DNA of 64,000 nt from Variovorax paradoxus (GCF_030815975.1 NZ_JAUSXL010000001.1:496001-560000), one strand, 5' to 3'; shown: positions 10,116 to 18,146, numbered from the stretch's first letter. Made by a program: numbers and translations. Notes: generated from the sequence alone by a model not told the origin.

Positions 10116-10574
10116 ATGACCGATGCAGTTCGTTCAGCCCTGCAGGCCCATGAATCATCTGCGCGGTATGAGGCGCTGAAGTTGGCGTTTGCCTGCGCGT
10201 GTGTTGAACGAGTGCGGCACTTGCTGGAAGACGAGAGGGTCACATGTTGCCTCGACGTCCTGGTGGCGTACATCGAGGGCCGGGCGGATCGAGGTGCGCT
10301 CGATCAAGCTGCGGCAGAGGCCGCGGGCTTAGCCAGTCAGCATCAAGGTTCACGATCATTGGATGGCGTTGGTCACGCAGCTGTATCAGCAAGCTATGCG
10401 GTGGCGAATGCGCTGGCCGCCCGGGTTGATCAAGCGGCAGACTATGCTGCGTACGCTGCGGTCTACGGCGCGGGCGGCTATGGCGCAGTCTGCGATCCCG
10501 AGTCATTCGTCACCGAGAGCAACTGGCAGCTCGCAACGCTGGAGCGACTTGCGAACGCTCTCGCGGTGCGATGA
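10116..10574 (+). CDS. Putative Imm5-like immunity protein
   Basis: 152 residues from ATG 10116. The first third (LKLAFACACVERVRHLLEDERV) followed by an alanine-rich region with repeated A-x-x-A/H spacing (GHAAVSASYAVANALAARVDQAADYAAYAAVYGAGG) recalls the Imm5-type putative immunity family, in which helices are studded with Ala. No toxin gene is adjacent. If the resemblance is right, it is an orphan immunity gene captured in the array. The family call is from memory of its composition and needs a profile search. Confidence 0.5.
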   Translation: MTDAVRSALQAHESSARYEALKLAFACACVERVRHLLEDERVTCCLDVLVAYIEGRADRGALDQAAAEAAGLASQHQGSRSLDGVGHAAVSASYAVANALAARVDQAADYAAYAAVYGAGGYGAVCDPESFVTESNWQLATLERLANALAVR

Positions 10575-10664
10575 GCGGTCCCGCAGATCAAACGGCTCCG
10601 CTCGGGACGCCGTCGTTCGGCGAGCCGCAGCAGAATGCCCCAAGGCCTTGGCTAAACTGTCCGC

Positions 10665-10805
10665 ATGAAGAAGGGCCTGAACGTCGGAATAGGGTTGGCC
10701 GTTGGTGTCGGCATAGGTCTGCTAGTCGACAACGTGACCATGGGAATCGGCATTGGCTTGGCGCTGGGCATTGCGGTGTCGCTGGGGTTTGGGAAGGACG
10801 ACTGA
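10665..10805 (+). CDS. Small glycine-zipper membrane protein, 46 aa
   Basis: A short frame from ATG 10665 to TGA 10803-10805. After a basic start (MKKGLNV) the whole protein is a hydrophobic stretch with Gly at i, i+2 or i+4 spacing (GIGLAVGVGIGLL, MGIGIGLALGIAVSLGFG), ending in KDD. That is a glycine-zipper pair of membrane helices with the positive end inside. TAAACT (10652-10657) upstream could act as a -10 box. The stop is followed with zero spacing by a copy of the array repeat (10806). Function unknown; small zipper proteins include pore-formers and membrane-stress peptides. Confidence 0.6.
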   Translation: MKKGLNVGIGLAVGVGIGLLVDNVTMGIGIGLALGIAVSLGFGKDD

Positions 10806-10839
10806 CGGCCAGAACCAGACCTTCGCCAGGGCCTCCCAA

Positions 10840-11025
10840 ATGCTTGATGCTCTCGTTTCACCATTGTCTTGTCTTGGCGCCGTTGTCGGGTTGCTGCTCG
10901 CGATGGTGCTCCATTGGGCCGCGCCCAGCGACATTGACGCCGTTCAGGCCGGGGCATGGTTGGTGGGCATCGGCTGGGTTGCTGGCTTGGCGTGGGACCT
11001 TATAGGCAGCGGAAGCTCCAAGTAG
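10840..11025 (+). CDS. Small two-helix membrane protein, 61 aa
   Basis: I place the start at ATG 10840 (MLDALVSPLSCLG), since the upstream part of the frame runs through the preceding gene and the repeat. Two hydrophobic segments are visible (LGAVVGLLLAMVLHW and AWLVGIGWVAGLAWDLI) separated by a short acidic loop, ending SGSSK. It starts 15 bp after the repeat that follows the glycine-zipper gene, so the two form adjacent modules. Family not recognised. Confidence 0.55.
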   Translation: MLDALVSPLSCLGAVVGLLLAMVLHWAAPSDIDAVQAGAWLVGIGWVAGLAWDLIGSGSSK

Positions 11026-11222
11026 CGTGCTCGAACTCGGCGCCCCGTTTCGGCATCGGCAGCAAAGGCAGAATGCGGCCAAGAGCAGACGTACGTTACA
11101 GGCCTTCAGTTTTCGGGCGAAAGCGGTGCCGACGGCCCGCTATCCGTGGATACATCGCCCACACGCGAAAGGCAGATGAAGGCCGCATGTTCAGATAGGC
11201 CGCCGATGTTGAGGGAAACGTT

Positions 11223-11495
11223 ATGAAATTTGTATGCCCCTGCGGAGCAGTTGTGCGAGACAACACCGATTACCAGGAACACAAGGCCCACTTCATCCCC
11301 GACCAGCTGTACGAGGGCGTTGCAGAGAGGATCCAAGCAGGCGGTGAGGTGTGGGCAGAGATGCGGCGCGTAACGCGTCCGATGTATCAATGCAGCGAAT
11401 GCTGCCGATTGTTCCTGAGTGATGACGCTGGAAACTTGATTTCCTTCAAACCGGACGAAAGCACTCCGTTCGGAATTCTCAAAGGCAAACTATGA
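11223..11495 (+). CDS. Hypothetical zinc-ribbon-like protein, 90 aa
   Basis: ATG 11223 follows GAGGGAAACGTT, a plausible ribosome site. The protein has two paired-cysteine knuckles, FVCPCGAVV near residue 5 and YQCSECCRLF near residue 57, the pattern of a small zinc ribbon, separated by a charged helix (IPDQLYEGVAERIQAGGEV). No signal or membrane segment. I do not recognise the family. It is a single-gene module flanked by array repeats at 11076 and 11518. Confidence 0.6.
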   Translation: MKFVCPCGAVVRDNTDYQEHKAHFIPDQLYEGVAERIQAGGEVWAEMRRVTRPMYQCSECCRLFLSDDAGNLISFKPDESTPFGILKGKL

Positions 11496-11572
11496 GGCGC
11501 TGTTGACCTGCATGGCCCGGCCAAGACCAGACTTCCGACCAGCACCTCCAGTTTGCTTCCAAGAACCAGCTC

Positions 11573-11995
11573 ATGAACAGCTACATCAGTCTCAGAGACC
11601 GAAGGTTCGACGTCACGTCAGCGGTGGTTCGCCAATTCGACGGACTGTGGAGCGTAGAGATTAAGACGGAGCCGAAAGAGTTCGATGGCGAAATGTGGTC
11701 ACCCAGGCTGTACCACCAGGGTCTGCGGCTGCTGACGCATACGGAAGACAATCCGGAAGGCGCGAGCACCTCATGGAGAAACAAATCGGACGCCACGTAC
11801 CCTCATCCGGAGTTGGGGTTGATGTACGTGTTCGGCCACCACGACGTGTACGACACGACGTTGGCGTTCGGTCGCATGGACGCCGGGCACATCGAACTCG
11901 CGTGGGACGGGCTTTGCGACGTATTCTGGTCCGGCGACTTCACAGAGGCCGTACCCTTTCAGTGCCGCTGCGTCGCATCTGTGCGCCACGGCTGA
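11573..11995 (+). CDS. Hypothetical protein, 140 aa
   Basis: ATG 11573 to TGA 11993-11995. The soluble product is rich in aromatic and acidic residues (LRDRRFDVTSAVVRQFDG at the start, HIELAWDGLCDVFWSGDF near the end). The ending pattern is one I associate loosely with small proteins found next to polymorphic toxins, but I cannot name a family. It lies between repeats at 11518 and 12006. Confidence 0.6.
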   Translation: MNSYISLRDRRFDVTSAVVRQFDGLWSVEIKTEPKEFDGEMWSPRLYHQGLRLLTHTEDNPEGASTSWRNKSDATYPHPELGLMYVFGHHDVYDTTLAFGRMDAGHIELAWDGLCDVFWSGDFTEAVPFQCRCVASVRHG

Positions 11996-12051
11996 TGGCA
12001 GGACGCGGCCAGTATCGGCCGTTCAGCCACCGATCGGAGTCATAGAGCCGT

Positions 12052-12304
12052 ATGCGATTGTTCGACGTTCGAGCTCTAGAGGACCTTGCGGCGCGAATCT
12101 CCTCCGGAGAACTGGCTGGCGAAGACGCCTTAGCAGAACTACGGCGGTATTCAGAAGCAGAAACTGCGGCCGCCAATGTCATTCACCTTCTTCATCACTT
12201 CGTCTCTGATTGCCGATCTACGAGCGATTGAACCTGAGTACGAGCGTGCGCAGGTGCAACGTCTGAAGGGCATCCTGGACTCGCTGAAGCATGACGCCAC
12301 GTGA
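12052..12304 (+). pseudogene. Frameshifted small orphan gene
   Basis: ATG 12052 opens a 59-residue frame (MRLFDVRALEDLAARISSGE ... AANVIHLLHHFVSD) that stops at TGA 12229-12231. One frame over, coding-like sequence continues (DLRAIEPEYERAQVQRLKGI) to TGA 12302-12304. Removing one base near 12209-12213 would fuse them into a protein of about 83 residues with a helical, charged C-terminus, which looks like the intact form. I read this as a single-base insertion. Family not named. The repeat at 12006 precedes it. Confidence 0.55.
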
Positions 12305-12390
12305 GCCAATCATGAGCGGGCGCGACCCCCTAAGGGCGGAATCCGGGCAGGAGCGGGCACTACACAGGACGGACTGTCAGGATTGCATCT

Positions 12391-12792
12391 ATGACTTTTA
12401 TTAAGCGCCGCCTTCAAAAAGACGACACAGCGCCTGCCGACTTACAGGCACTCGGAATTGAGGAAAGGCGGCTGCCCGCGAAAACATGGGATTGGGCCGT
12501 CGATGCGGAAAGGGGAGCTTCTTTCACCCAGCTTCTCAGCGACACGAGCGAAATGCGCGAAGGCGATTACTGGTATGCGCTCATCGCGGTTCATTCGCTG
12601 GCCGTTATTCAGATCAATGCATGGTCAACAATTCAGATTGGCGACCGGCTTCATTTTCCGGCACGCTTTACTCGGTTGCCGGACGACCTCTCCAGTTCCG
12701 AGGAAGCCGAGTTGCGGCAATTGGCTCACGATGCGATGACGGTGCTTTCGGTGCGCTCGGAAGGGTTGGTTTTCGCACAGGCCGCACATTGA
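12391..12792 (+). CDS. Hypothetical protein, 133 aa
   Basis: ATG 12391 to TGA 12790-12792. A basic N-terminus (MTFIKRRLQKDDTAPADL) is followed by a mixed alpha/beta sequence with WYALIAVHSLAVIQINAW as its most hydrophobic strand and a C-terminal charged helix. No signal peptide or recognisable motif. The array repeat at 12843 follows. Confidence 0.55.
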   Translation: MTFIKRRLQKDDTAPADLQALGIEERRLPAKTWDWAVDAERGASFTQLLSDTSEMREGDYWYALIAVHSLAVIQINAWSTIQIGDRLHFPARFTRLPDDLSSSEEAELRQLAHDAMTVLSVRSEGLVFAQAAH

Positions 12793-12887
12793 TCGCAGGT
12801 CTGCTCTGCGCACGCCGCGGCCCCGGGTACGATGACGCACATCGGCCAACAGCGGACCTTCGACCCCACCCACTGATTTTCCAAACG

Positions 12888-13322
12888 ATGAGGCAACTCT
12901 GCACCTTCGCCGACGTCCGCATCTCCCTTCCCAACGGCTGGGTCGATATCAGCGAAGACATGCCCGGAGGAGCACCGCCCACCCTGGCAAAGCCGGAAGG
13001 GGTTGGGGCAATGCAGTTTTCCGTGGGAAGGTACCGTTCCGGCGCAAACCCACAAGTCACCCCGGACGACTTAGATGCGCTGCTGAAGGAGTTTGCGGAC
13101 ACACGTTCGCTTAGCGTGGCCGCGGACGTTGAGCGAGGAAAGTCCACAAGCCACTATGTTGGCGGGAGCTTCCTGCAGGGAGACGACCTGATTCGAGTCT
13201 GGTATCTGACGAACGGCTCCGATGTGGCACTTGTTACCTACGTAGCAGCGGCTGCAAGCGGGGACGTTGCAGCCGAGCTCGCCGACGCTAGCACCATCGT
13301 CAGGTCCATCGACTTCGGATGA
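12888..13322 (+). CDS. Hypothetical DcrB-like protein, 144 aa
   Basis: The start is ATG 12888 (MRQLCTFADVRISLPNGWVD); the frame is open much further upstream, but that part overlaps the preceding gene. The pattern of an early SLPNGWVDIS turn, an AMQFSVGRY strand and a late VALVTYVAAA ... ASTIVRSIDF ending is reminiscent of the DcrB/DUF1795 fold, seen in several immunity and envelope proteins. No signal peptide. The resemblance is weak and unverified. Confidence 0.5.
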   Translation: MRQLCTFADVRISLPNGWVDISEDMPGGAPPTLAKPEGVGAMQFSVGRYRSGANPQVTPDDLDALLKEFADTRSLSVAADVERGKSTSHYVGGSFLQGDDLIRVWYLTNGSDVALVTYVAAAASGDVAAELADASTIVRSIDFG

Positions 13323-13444
13323 ACGCCAAGGGGCAGAATCGGCCAAGACCGGACCGAAGAGGGTTCGGTGTGCGAACTCTTGTAGCTCTATGCATGCTCT
13401 GGCCGCTGCTGATTCCCGTTTGCTTCTTCTATCGCGAGAAAACA

Positions 13445-13846
13445 ATGCGTCTTCTTTTCAGTCTCGCCTTGTCAGCAATGCTGCTGACCGCCTGCGGTAC
13501 AAGAACACCGCCACAGGGAGGGACGAGCGAACAAACCTACTCACCTAAGATCGCCCAATTCCTTGCGAAATATTCCGACCCAGCTTCCTACTGTGTCGTC
13601 TGGGCCGAAACCGACACCGAGACGAGGGAATTGTCGCTCGCGCAACGGGTGACCTATTGCAAATGCAAAGGGAGCGCCAGCATCCAAGGCCTCAGCGACT
13701 CTAGCTTCGACAAGATTAGCACCCCCGGTCCCGATGGCCTCACGGTGGGGGACGAGGGACTTGCTGTTGTGGATGAGATGGTAGTCCGCATGAATGACGC
13801 CAGGCCTCTGTGTCTGACACGGGCGCGTCTTGTATCGCCGAAGTGA
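13445..13846 (+). CDS. Predicted lipoprotein, 133 aa
   Basis: I place the start at ATG 13445 because it gives a classic lipoprotein signal, MRLLFSLALSAMLLTACGT, with lipobox LTAC and lipidation at Cys18. The frame is open to 13319. The mature part has several cysteines (SYCVVWAETD, VTYCKCKGS, RPLCLTRAR) that could pair in the periplasm. Function unknown. The long-form repeat at 13889 follows it. Confidence 0.65.
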   Translation: MRLLFSLALSAMLLTACGTRTPPQGGTSEQTYSPKIAQFLAKYSDPASYCVVWAETDTETRELSLAQRVTYCKCKGSASIQGLSDSSFDKISTPGPDGLTVGDEGLAVVDEMVVRMNDARPLCLTRARLVSPK

Positions 13847-13888
13847 GCCAGCGCCAAACGAAGGTCGGCTTTGGAGAATTTTGTACAG

Positions 13889-13950
13889 CCGCTTCGGGCC
13901 CTTCGCGACGGCACCGCGACCGGCTACAGTCGGCCACAACCAGACATTCG
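13889..13950 (+). repeat. Long-form array repeat, copy 1
   Basis: Carries CGCTTCGGGCCCTTCGCG, then GGCTACAGT and the core CGGCCACAACCAGACATTC. TTCGCG (13902-13907) and TACAGT (13925-13930) are separated by 17 bp, the same spacing as in the other long copies. It lies between the lipoprotein gene and the gene at 13970. Confidence 0.7.
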
Positions 13951-13969
13951 ACCCAAGCCTCTGAATTCG

Positions 13970-14323
13970 ATGAAACCTGCGCTTTCCGTCAACGCCGCAC
14001 TTGATGAACTAGCGACCTTGGTAGGTCAGGACGTCGCCTTGGAGGGCATCCTGCGCTTCGAGTTCGAAGGAACGGCCTTGGACCACTTCCCCAAGGCAGA
14101 GCGCCGCAACGCGCAAGATGATGGTCCGCTTGAGGCATCGAGCGTGTGGCTGACCGTTGGTTCAGGTGCTTTGCAATTCAACGAGGAGCAGCTTCTCCGA
14201 TGGCATGGCAAACGGGTCAGGGTGCTCGGTACCTTGCTCGGTTCCCATGAAACGCTCGGAGGGTGCGGCCATTTTTCGGCGTTTCCGGCCGAAGTGCTGG
14301 CCCGCTCCATCGAGCGGCTCTAG
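13970..14323 (+). CDS. Hypothetical protein, 117 aa
   Basis: ATG 13970 (MKPALSVNAALDELATLVGQ) follows a long-form repeat. The sequence has alternating strands such as VALEGILRFEFEGTAL and KRVRVLGTLLGSHET, which suggests a small beta-barrel of the OB type. No catalytic motif is apparent and no signal peptide is present. The TAG stop (14321-14323) is separated by one base from the next array repeat at 14325. Confidence 0.55.
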   Translation: MKPALSVNAALDELATLVGQDVALEGILRFEFEGTALDHFPKAERRNAQDDGPLEASSVWLTVGSGALQFNEEQLLRWHGKRVRVLGTLLGSHETLGGCGHFSAFPAEVLARSIERL

Positions 14324-14414
14324 TCGGCCAAGAGCGGACTTCCCACCGGCGTGCCCAATGAGTGGTGGCATTGACCATCCGGCAGAATGTGCGTTTCATC
14401 GCTCACTCGTTACC

Positions 14415-14954
14415 ATGCGCCGCAGCATCGTTTTCATTCTTCTCGCGTCGTCCTGTGCACTTGCGCAAGCTGACGAGGCAAAAAAATCCGAGCTTGCCGA
14501 TCGGCTCGCCAAAGTGCTCGACTTTGGCAAGCAGTGGAGTAATTTTGAGACGGAGTGCGCGCAAACGACTGGCTCGCCTTTTGACCCGGACGCCATTTAT
14601 GGCGCCAATCCAGCGGTATTCGGCGGTATGACCCCTCGCTCTGCCTATTGGCCGCGCATTCAAGAGGCCTACCGCAAGTTCCAACTGACCGTCTGCGGCG
14701 AACTATCCTCGGGAAAATTTGATCCGTTGATAGCGAAGGAACTGGGGGGCCAGATGACCGAGGCCGAACTCGCTGCCTCCATCAAGTTTTTTCAGTCGGC
14801 GGCCGGCGTGAGTTTTCGTAGGGCCAACGACAAGGCCAGCGAGACCGCTCGGCGTCTATTGGGGCAACGGGTTGGCGTCGACTCACCCGGCTACTTGACC
14901 ATGCAAAAAGCGTTGAATGACATTGCAAGCGAATATCAGCGCGCACCTCGCTAG
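14415..14954 (+). CDS. Secreted DUF2059-like hypothetical protein, 179 aa
   Basis: ATG 14415 gives a good signal peptide (MRRSIVFILLASSCALAQA). The mature protein is helical and includes GGQMTEAELAASIKFFQS followed by AAGVSFRRANDKAS, similar in layout to the C-terminal helix pair of DUF2059 proteins. Two cysteines in the central part could form a disulfide. No enzyme motif. A single-gene module in the array; family call tentative. Confidence 0.6.
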   Translation: MRRSIVFILLASSCALAQADEAKKSELADRLAKVLDFGKQWSNFETECAQTTGSPFDPDAIYGANPAVFGGMTPRSAYWPRIQEAYRKFQLTVCGELSSGKFDPLIAKELGGQMTEAELAASIKFFQSAAGVSFRRANDKASETARRLLGQRVGVDSPGYLTMQKALNDIASEYQRAPR

Positions 14955-15048
14955 CCTGGCGCGAGATTGGGCACCTTGGGGTACCCAACGTCGCGGTCGC
15001 CTCAAACATCTGCTTCCGAGGGAAAGCTAGGCTCGCGAGGCCGGAAGC

Positions 15049-15096
15049 TTCGAAGACCGCAACCGGACTACTACTGTCGGCCACGAGGAGACATTC
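15049..15096 (+). repeat. Long-form array repeat, copy 2
   Basis: TTCGAA (15049-15054), 17 bp, TACTGT (15072-15077), then the core CGGCCACGAGGAGACATTC. It ends one base before the start codon of the broken alpha/beta hydrolase at 15098, so the repeat also supplies that gene's 5' leader. Confidence 0.65.
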
Positions 15097-15097
15097 G

Positions 15098-15963
15098 ATG
15101 CGTGAGACAAGATGCCCTGGGATATCGCGCAAATTGCGCCGGTTCTGCGCTGTATCGCTTGGGCTTCTGGCCGCAATATCTTGCGCACAAGCTGCAGAAG
15201 ATCCTACTGGCCAGCCCGCGACGCCCAGCGCCTCGGTGTACCGGAACATTGCGGGCCGCGATCTTCGAATATTCGAGTTTCCGCCTGTGGTCGTCTCGGG
15301 TAACGCACGGCCTGCCGTCCTTTTTGTACAAGGCGGCGCCTGGTCGCGCGGCAGCCCCGAACAGCTCTTCAGATCGGCGCGATACTTCGCTGATAAAGGG
15401 TTTGTATCCGTGGTTCTTGAGTACAGACTGGCGGATGCCACGAACTCGCCAGCCGAATCGTTCTCCGATGTTTGCCATGCGCTCGCGTTCCTGAGAAAGA
15501 ATGCCGACAAGTTCGGCCTCGCGCCATCGCGGCATCGCGGATCGCGCTCTGGGGAATTTCCTCGAGTGGCCAACTCGTGGCGTCTGCGGCTACGGTTGGC
15601 TGCGGTTCTGCAGAGGGTAGCTCCGGCAACGGCGGCCCCGACGCAATGCTGCTTGTCTCACCCGTAGTTGACGCAGCCTCAGAGGGGTTGTTCCGTGATC
15701 TGATGAAAGGACACGGAACACCAGCGTCTTTATCGCCCACACACACTTTGATCAAAAGTATTGCTCCCACTCTCATCATGCAGGGCGACGCGGACAAGAC
15801 CACCCCAATCGAGCGGAGTAGATTGTTCTGCGAGCGAGCGCGAGGCTTAGGAAGCCGGTGCGAACTTATAGCGCTTGAAGGCCAGGGACACGTGCTTGAC
15901 AGGCGAACTCGAGACGGCGTGCTGGATCGCCAGGCTGGTTTTCTTCGAGAGATATGGCAATGA
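15098..15963 (+). pseudogene. Secreted alpha/beta hydrolase (esterase/BD-FAE type), frameshifted
   Basis: From ATG 15098 a signal peptide (FCAVSLGLLAAISCAQA) and the first half of an alpha/beta hydrolase are readable: PAVLFVQGGAWSRGSPEQL carries the oxyanion GG-x-W motif and FVSVVLEYRLA follows. The frame then drifts. The second half continues in another frame: IALWGISSSGQLVAS contains the nucleophile elbow GISSSG, MQGDADKTTP the Asp loop and EGQGHVL the catalytic His. The switch is near 15515-15535 and is best explained by one lost base. Together they would encode about 288 residues. Confidence 0.75.
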
Positions 15964-16046
15964 ACGTGACTGAGGTTCACCAATAGTTCCACAGCGCCGC
16001 TAGTCTCGACGCTGTACGGCTGCTATGGGCAACTCTGACCGGCTGC

Positions 16047-16102
16047 TTCGGGCCCTTTGCTCCGGCCCGGCGTGAGGCTACAGTCGGCCAAAATCGGACT
16101 CT
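16047..16102 (+). repeat. Long-form array repeat, copy 3
   Basis: CTTCGGGCCCTTTGCT leads to TTTGCT (16056-16061), then 17 bp and TACAGT (16079-16084), followed by the core CGGCCAAAATCGGACTCTC. It lies about 80 bp upstream of the gene at 16182. A TATAAA (16156-16161) nearer that gene is another possible promoter element. Confidence 0.7.
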
Positions 16103-16181
16103 CACCATCGTGGCCTAGTCTCCGATCATGGCAAGCTGGCAAACGACACGACGGCTATAAAAGCATGCGTACCGAAGTCCG

Positions 16182-16763
16182 ATGAAATTCAATGATCTTG
16201 CTCGCAAGGCTGCCAAGGGCTCCGGACCGCCGTCCTACGGTGGCTCGGTTTATCCGGAAGACTTGATTCGGTTTTCGCTAGCTTATGGCGCTGTCGGCGC
16301 TGATGAGATTGAACGGCTCTCCGAGCAGCACGGATGGCACGAAGACGGTCTGCTTGAGGACGGCACGAGGGTAATGCTGCTCGCGCGCTGGGCTGCGGTC
16401 TGCGTCGCCTACGGCCGCGGCGGCGTTGCTTCGCTGCAGTACTTGCTGACCGACCGGACGCTCGCGACCTTTGCCATTGCGGTTCTTGAGGAAGTTCGCA
16501 CCGAGTCTTGCGTAACGGCGCTGTTGGACTACTGCATGTCGACAACCGCCGTTTCGGACGAACCAGACGATCCGTTCTGGCGAGCGCTCGGCGCGTTGAA
16601 CGCGTTGACGAGCTTCGACGACGGCCTCGTGCCACCGCAAGATCAGCAGGAGAAGTTGGGAGACCTGGTGATCGAGACGTTCGCCAGTGCCACCACATCG
16701 CATCAGCAGACACTTTGCCTATGTGCCTTGAGAGGGGCTCCAATCGAAGGATCACTGGAATGA
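16182..16763 (+). CDS. Hypothetical helical protein, 193 aa
   Basis: ATG 16182 (MKFNDLARKAAKGSGPPSYG) to TGA 16761-16763. The protein is mostly helical and leucine/alanine rich in the middle (RVMLLARWAAVCVAYGRGG, ATFAIAVLEEV), like short HEAT-type repeats; family unknown. A six-codon frame at 16165-16185 overlaps the start by ATGA and may be a coupling leader. After the TGA the same frame stays open for another 49 codons to TAG 16911-16913, with the next repeat seven bases later, so the visible stop may be a nonsense mutation. Confidence 0.6.
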   Translation: MKFNDLARKAAKGSGPPSYGGSVYPEDLIRFSLAYGAVGADEIERLSEQHGWHEDGLLEDGTRVMLLARWAAVCVAYGRGGVASLQYLLTDRTLATFAIAVLEEVRTESCVTALLDYCMSTTAVSDEPDDPFWRALGALNALTSFDDGLVPPQDQQEKLGDLVIETFASATTSHQQTLCLCALRGAPIEGSLE

Positions 16764-16778
16764 GCGGAGGCCCAGACG

Positions 16779-16913
16779 GTGACCGATCCGGGCGTGAGGC
16801 GTGCAAAAGCCGCCGCGATAAAGTCCCTCCGGCGCCGTCTTTCCGGCTCTTACAAGCCGCCCAGTGCCGAGCAAAAGCGTCAGATCCGCAGGCAGCGAGC
16901 GCTTGATGTTTAG
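16779..16913 (+). other. Open in-frame extension or separate small gene
   Basis: Downstream of TGA 16761 the same frame continues without a stop to TAG 16911. If read from GTG 16779 it gives 44 strongly basic residues (VTDPGVRRAKAAAIKSLRRR ... QKRQIRRQRALDV). It could be the lost C-terminal tail of the preceding gene or a small nucleic-acid-binding peptide. Its end, seven bases before an array repeat, matches the position of true gene ends elsewhere in the array. Confidence 0.35.
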
Positions 16914-16973
16914 TGCTTCCGGCCATGAGCGGTCATTCGACAGGATCTCACTCGGCGTGCAGCATAGGTCACC

Positions 16974-17354
16974 ATGTCACTTGAAGCCGTTGAGCAACAG
17001 CCTCGAATACCTTTGACGCGCTACCGCCTCGTCGAAAAGGTGGTTTCTGACCGTGCTGGCGCGACGGTCACCGTGAGGTTGATGCCCGAGGACGTCCGGT
17101 GGGAGATCTACTTCCACTCACCCGTGGGCTATCGCGTTTTTGACGAGCGAGACCTGCTTTCATATTGGCCCGCATGCTCGGGAGGCACAGTGTTCGAGAT
17201 CACAGAGGGTGGATGGCTCAGCAGATCGGACTTTGATGCGGACCTCACGTCCACCGGGTTCTACGGAAGGGTTCGGGAGTTCTTCGTCGCGGGAGAAGAC
17301 CAATGCGTCAGCGTCTTGGCGAATGAGCCGCCTGCCATTTCCCGAGTCGGCTAG
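16974..17354 (+). CDS. Hypothetical protein, 126 aa
   Basis: ATG 16974 to TAG 17352-17354. Soluble, acidic, with strand-like segments (TRYRLVEKVVSDRAGATVTV, WEIYFHSPVGYRVFDERD) and a late helix-turn (VREFFVAGEDQCVSVLANEP). The layout is like small stand-alone proteins I have seen beside polymorphic toxins, but I cannot name it. The array repeat begins immediately after the stop (17355). Confidence 0.6.
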   Translation: MSLEAVEQQPRIPLTRYRLVEKVVSDRAGATVTVRLMPEDVRWEIYFHSPVGYRVFDERDLLSYWPACSGGTVFEITEGGWLSRSDFDADLTSTGFYGRVREFFVAGEDQCVSVLANEPPAISRVG

Positions 17355-17403
17355 CGGCCAAAAAGTAGCCGCTGGCGCCCTATCTCCTTCATATCATCGC
17401 AAC

Positions 17404-18075
17404 ATGCAAGCCACACCGCATACGGCCATCCTAAAACGCGCGGGAATCGTCCTCTTGATTGCCGGTCTGCTGGACATCTGCGTCTTGATCTACTCGATCG
17501 TGAACCGCATTCCATATTCATCGAGCATCAGCGTATTTGCTGTTATCGGTGGCGTCTTCCTTCTCCGCAGCAGCCTGCAAGCAGTTTCTCTTGTTCAGTG
17601 GTTTGCACTCCTCATAGCCGCCGCCCTTATTTCGATGCTCGTTGTCTCTCCGGCTCTTCAGCCTATTGACCTGACGCTCACCGAGATTCGGCTGCACCCC
17701 CACGTTGCTCTCGTTGGGATCACGCTGTTCGTGTTCACCATGGCTCTTCTGATCTGGCTCGTAAAAGAACTCGGATCACCCCAGGTTCGAGCAGCGCGTG
17801 CCGCAGCCGGACAGAAAGAACGTAGCGCACGAATGCCGATCGCCTTTGGTATCTGCCTGGCGTTGGCATTCGCGACCGTCAGCGTATTGGTTCAGCGTAG
17901 CGACGCGGCCATCAAGGCCATCGAAATCGTCGGGGCAGTCAACGGCCCGGAATATCGCTACCACGTCGGCTCGCTCAACTATCGCGGTAACAACCAAGGC
18001 AAGAGCATGTCTGGCATCGTCACAGCCTGGAACAAACACGAGATCAAGAATGTGCCCTTTCGTTGGGAGGACTGA
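17404..18075 (+). CDS. Hypothetical multi-pass membrane protein, 223 aa
   Basis: I use ATG 17404 (MQATPHTAILKRAGIVLLIA); the frame is open upstream through the preceding gene. Four hydrophobic segments occupy the first 125 residues (AGIVLLIAGLLDICVLIYS, a segment around GGVFLLRSS, WFALLIAAALISMLVV and LVGITLFVFTMALLIWLV). A basic loop and a fifth segment (IAFGICLALAFATVSVLV) follow, then a periplasmic-looking tail of about 50 residues. No transporter or enzyme motif is evident. Confidence 0.6.
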   Translation: MQATPHTAILKRAGIVLLIAGLLDICVLIYSIVNRIPYSSSISVFAVIGGVFLLRSSLQAVSLVQWFALLIAAALISMLVVSPALQPIDLTLTEIRLHPHVALVGITLFVFTMALLIWLVKELGSPQVRAARAAAGQKERSARMPIAFGICLALAFATVSVLVQRSDAAIKAIEIVGAVNGPEYRYHVGSLNYRGNNQGKSMSGIVTAWNKHEIKNVPFRWED

Positions 18076-18146
18076 TGTCGCGTCGGACGTTCGCGGGCCC
18101 CACTCGAAGCTCTGAGACCACTATTCGCTGGCCTAGCGTGACTGGT

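Noticed and set aside
16761..16763. Selenocysteine at the TGA of the 16182 gene
   Set aside because: No SECIS-like hairpin was evident directly after the codon and no related selenoprotein motif surrounds it; a nonsense mutation is simpler.
16760..16906. A gene starting at ATG 16760
   Set aside because: The product is Ser/Arg/Lys-rich without structure and lies out of frame with the better coding extension to 16913.
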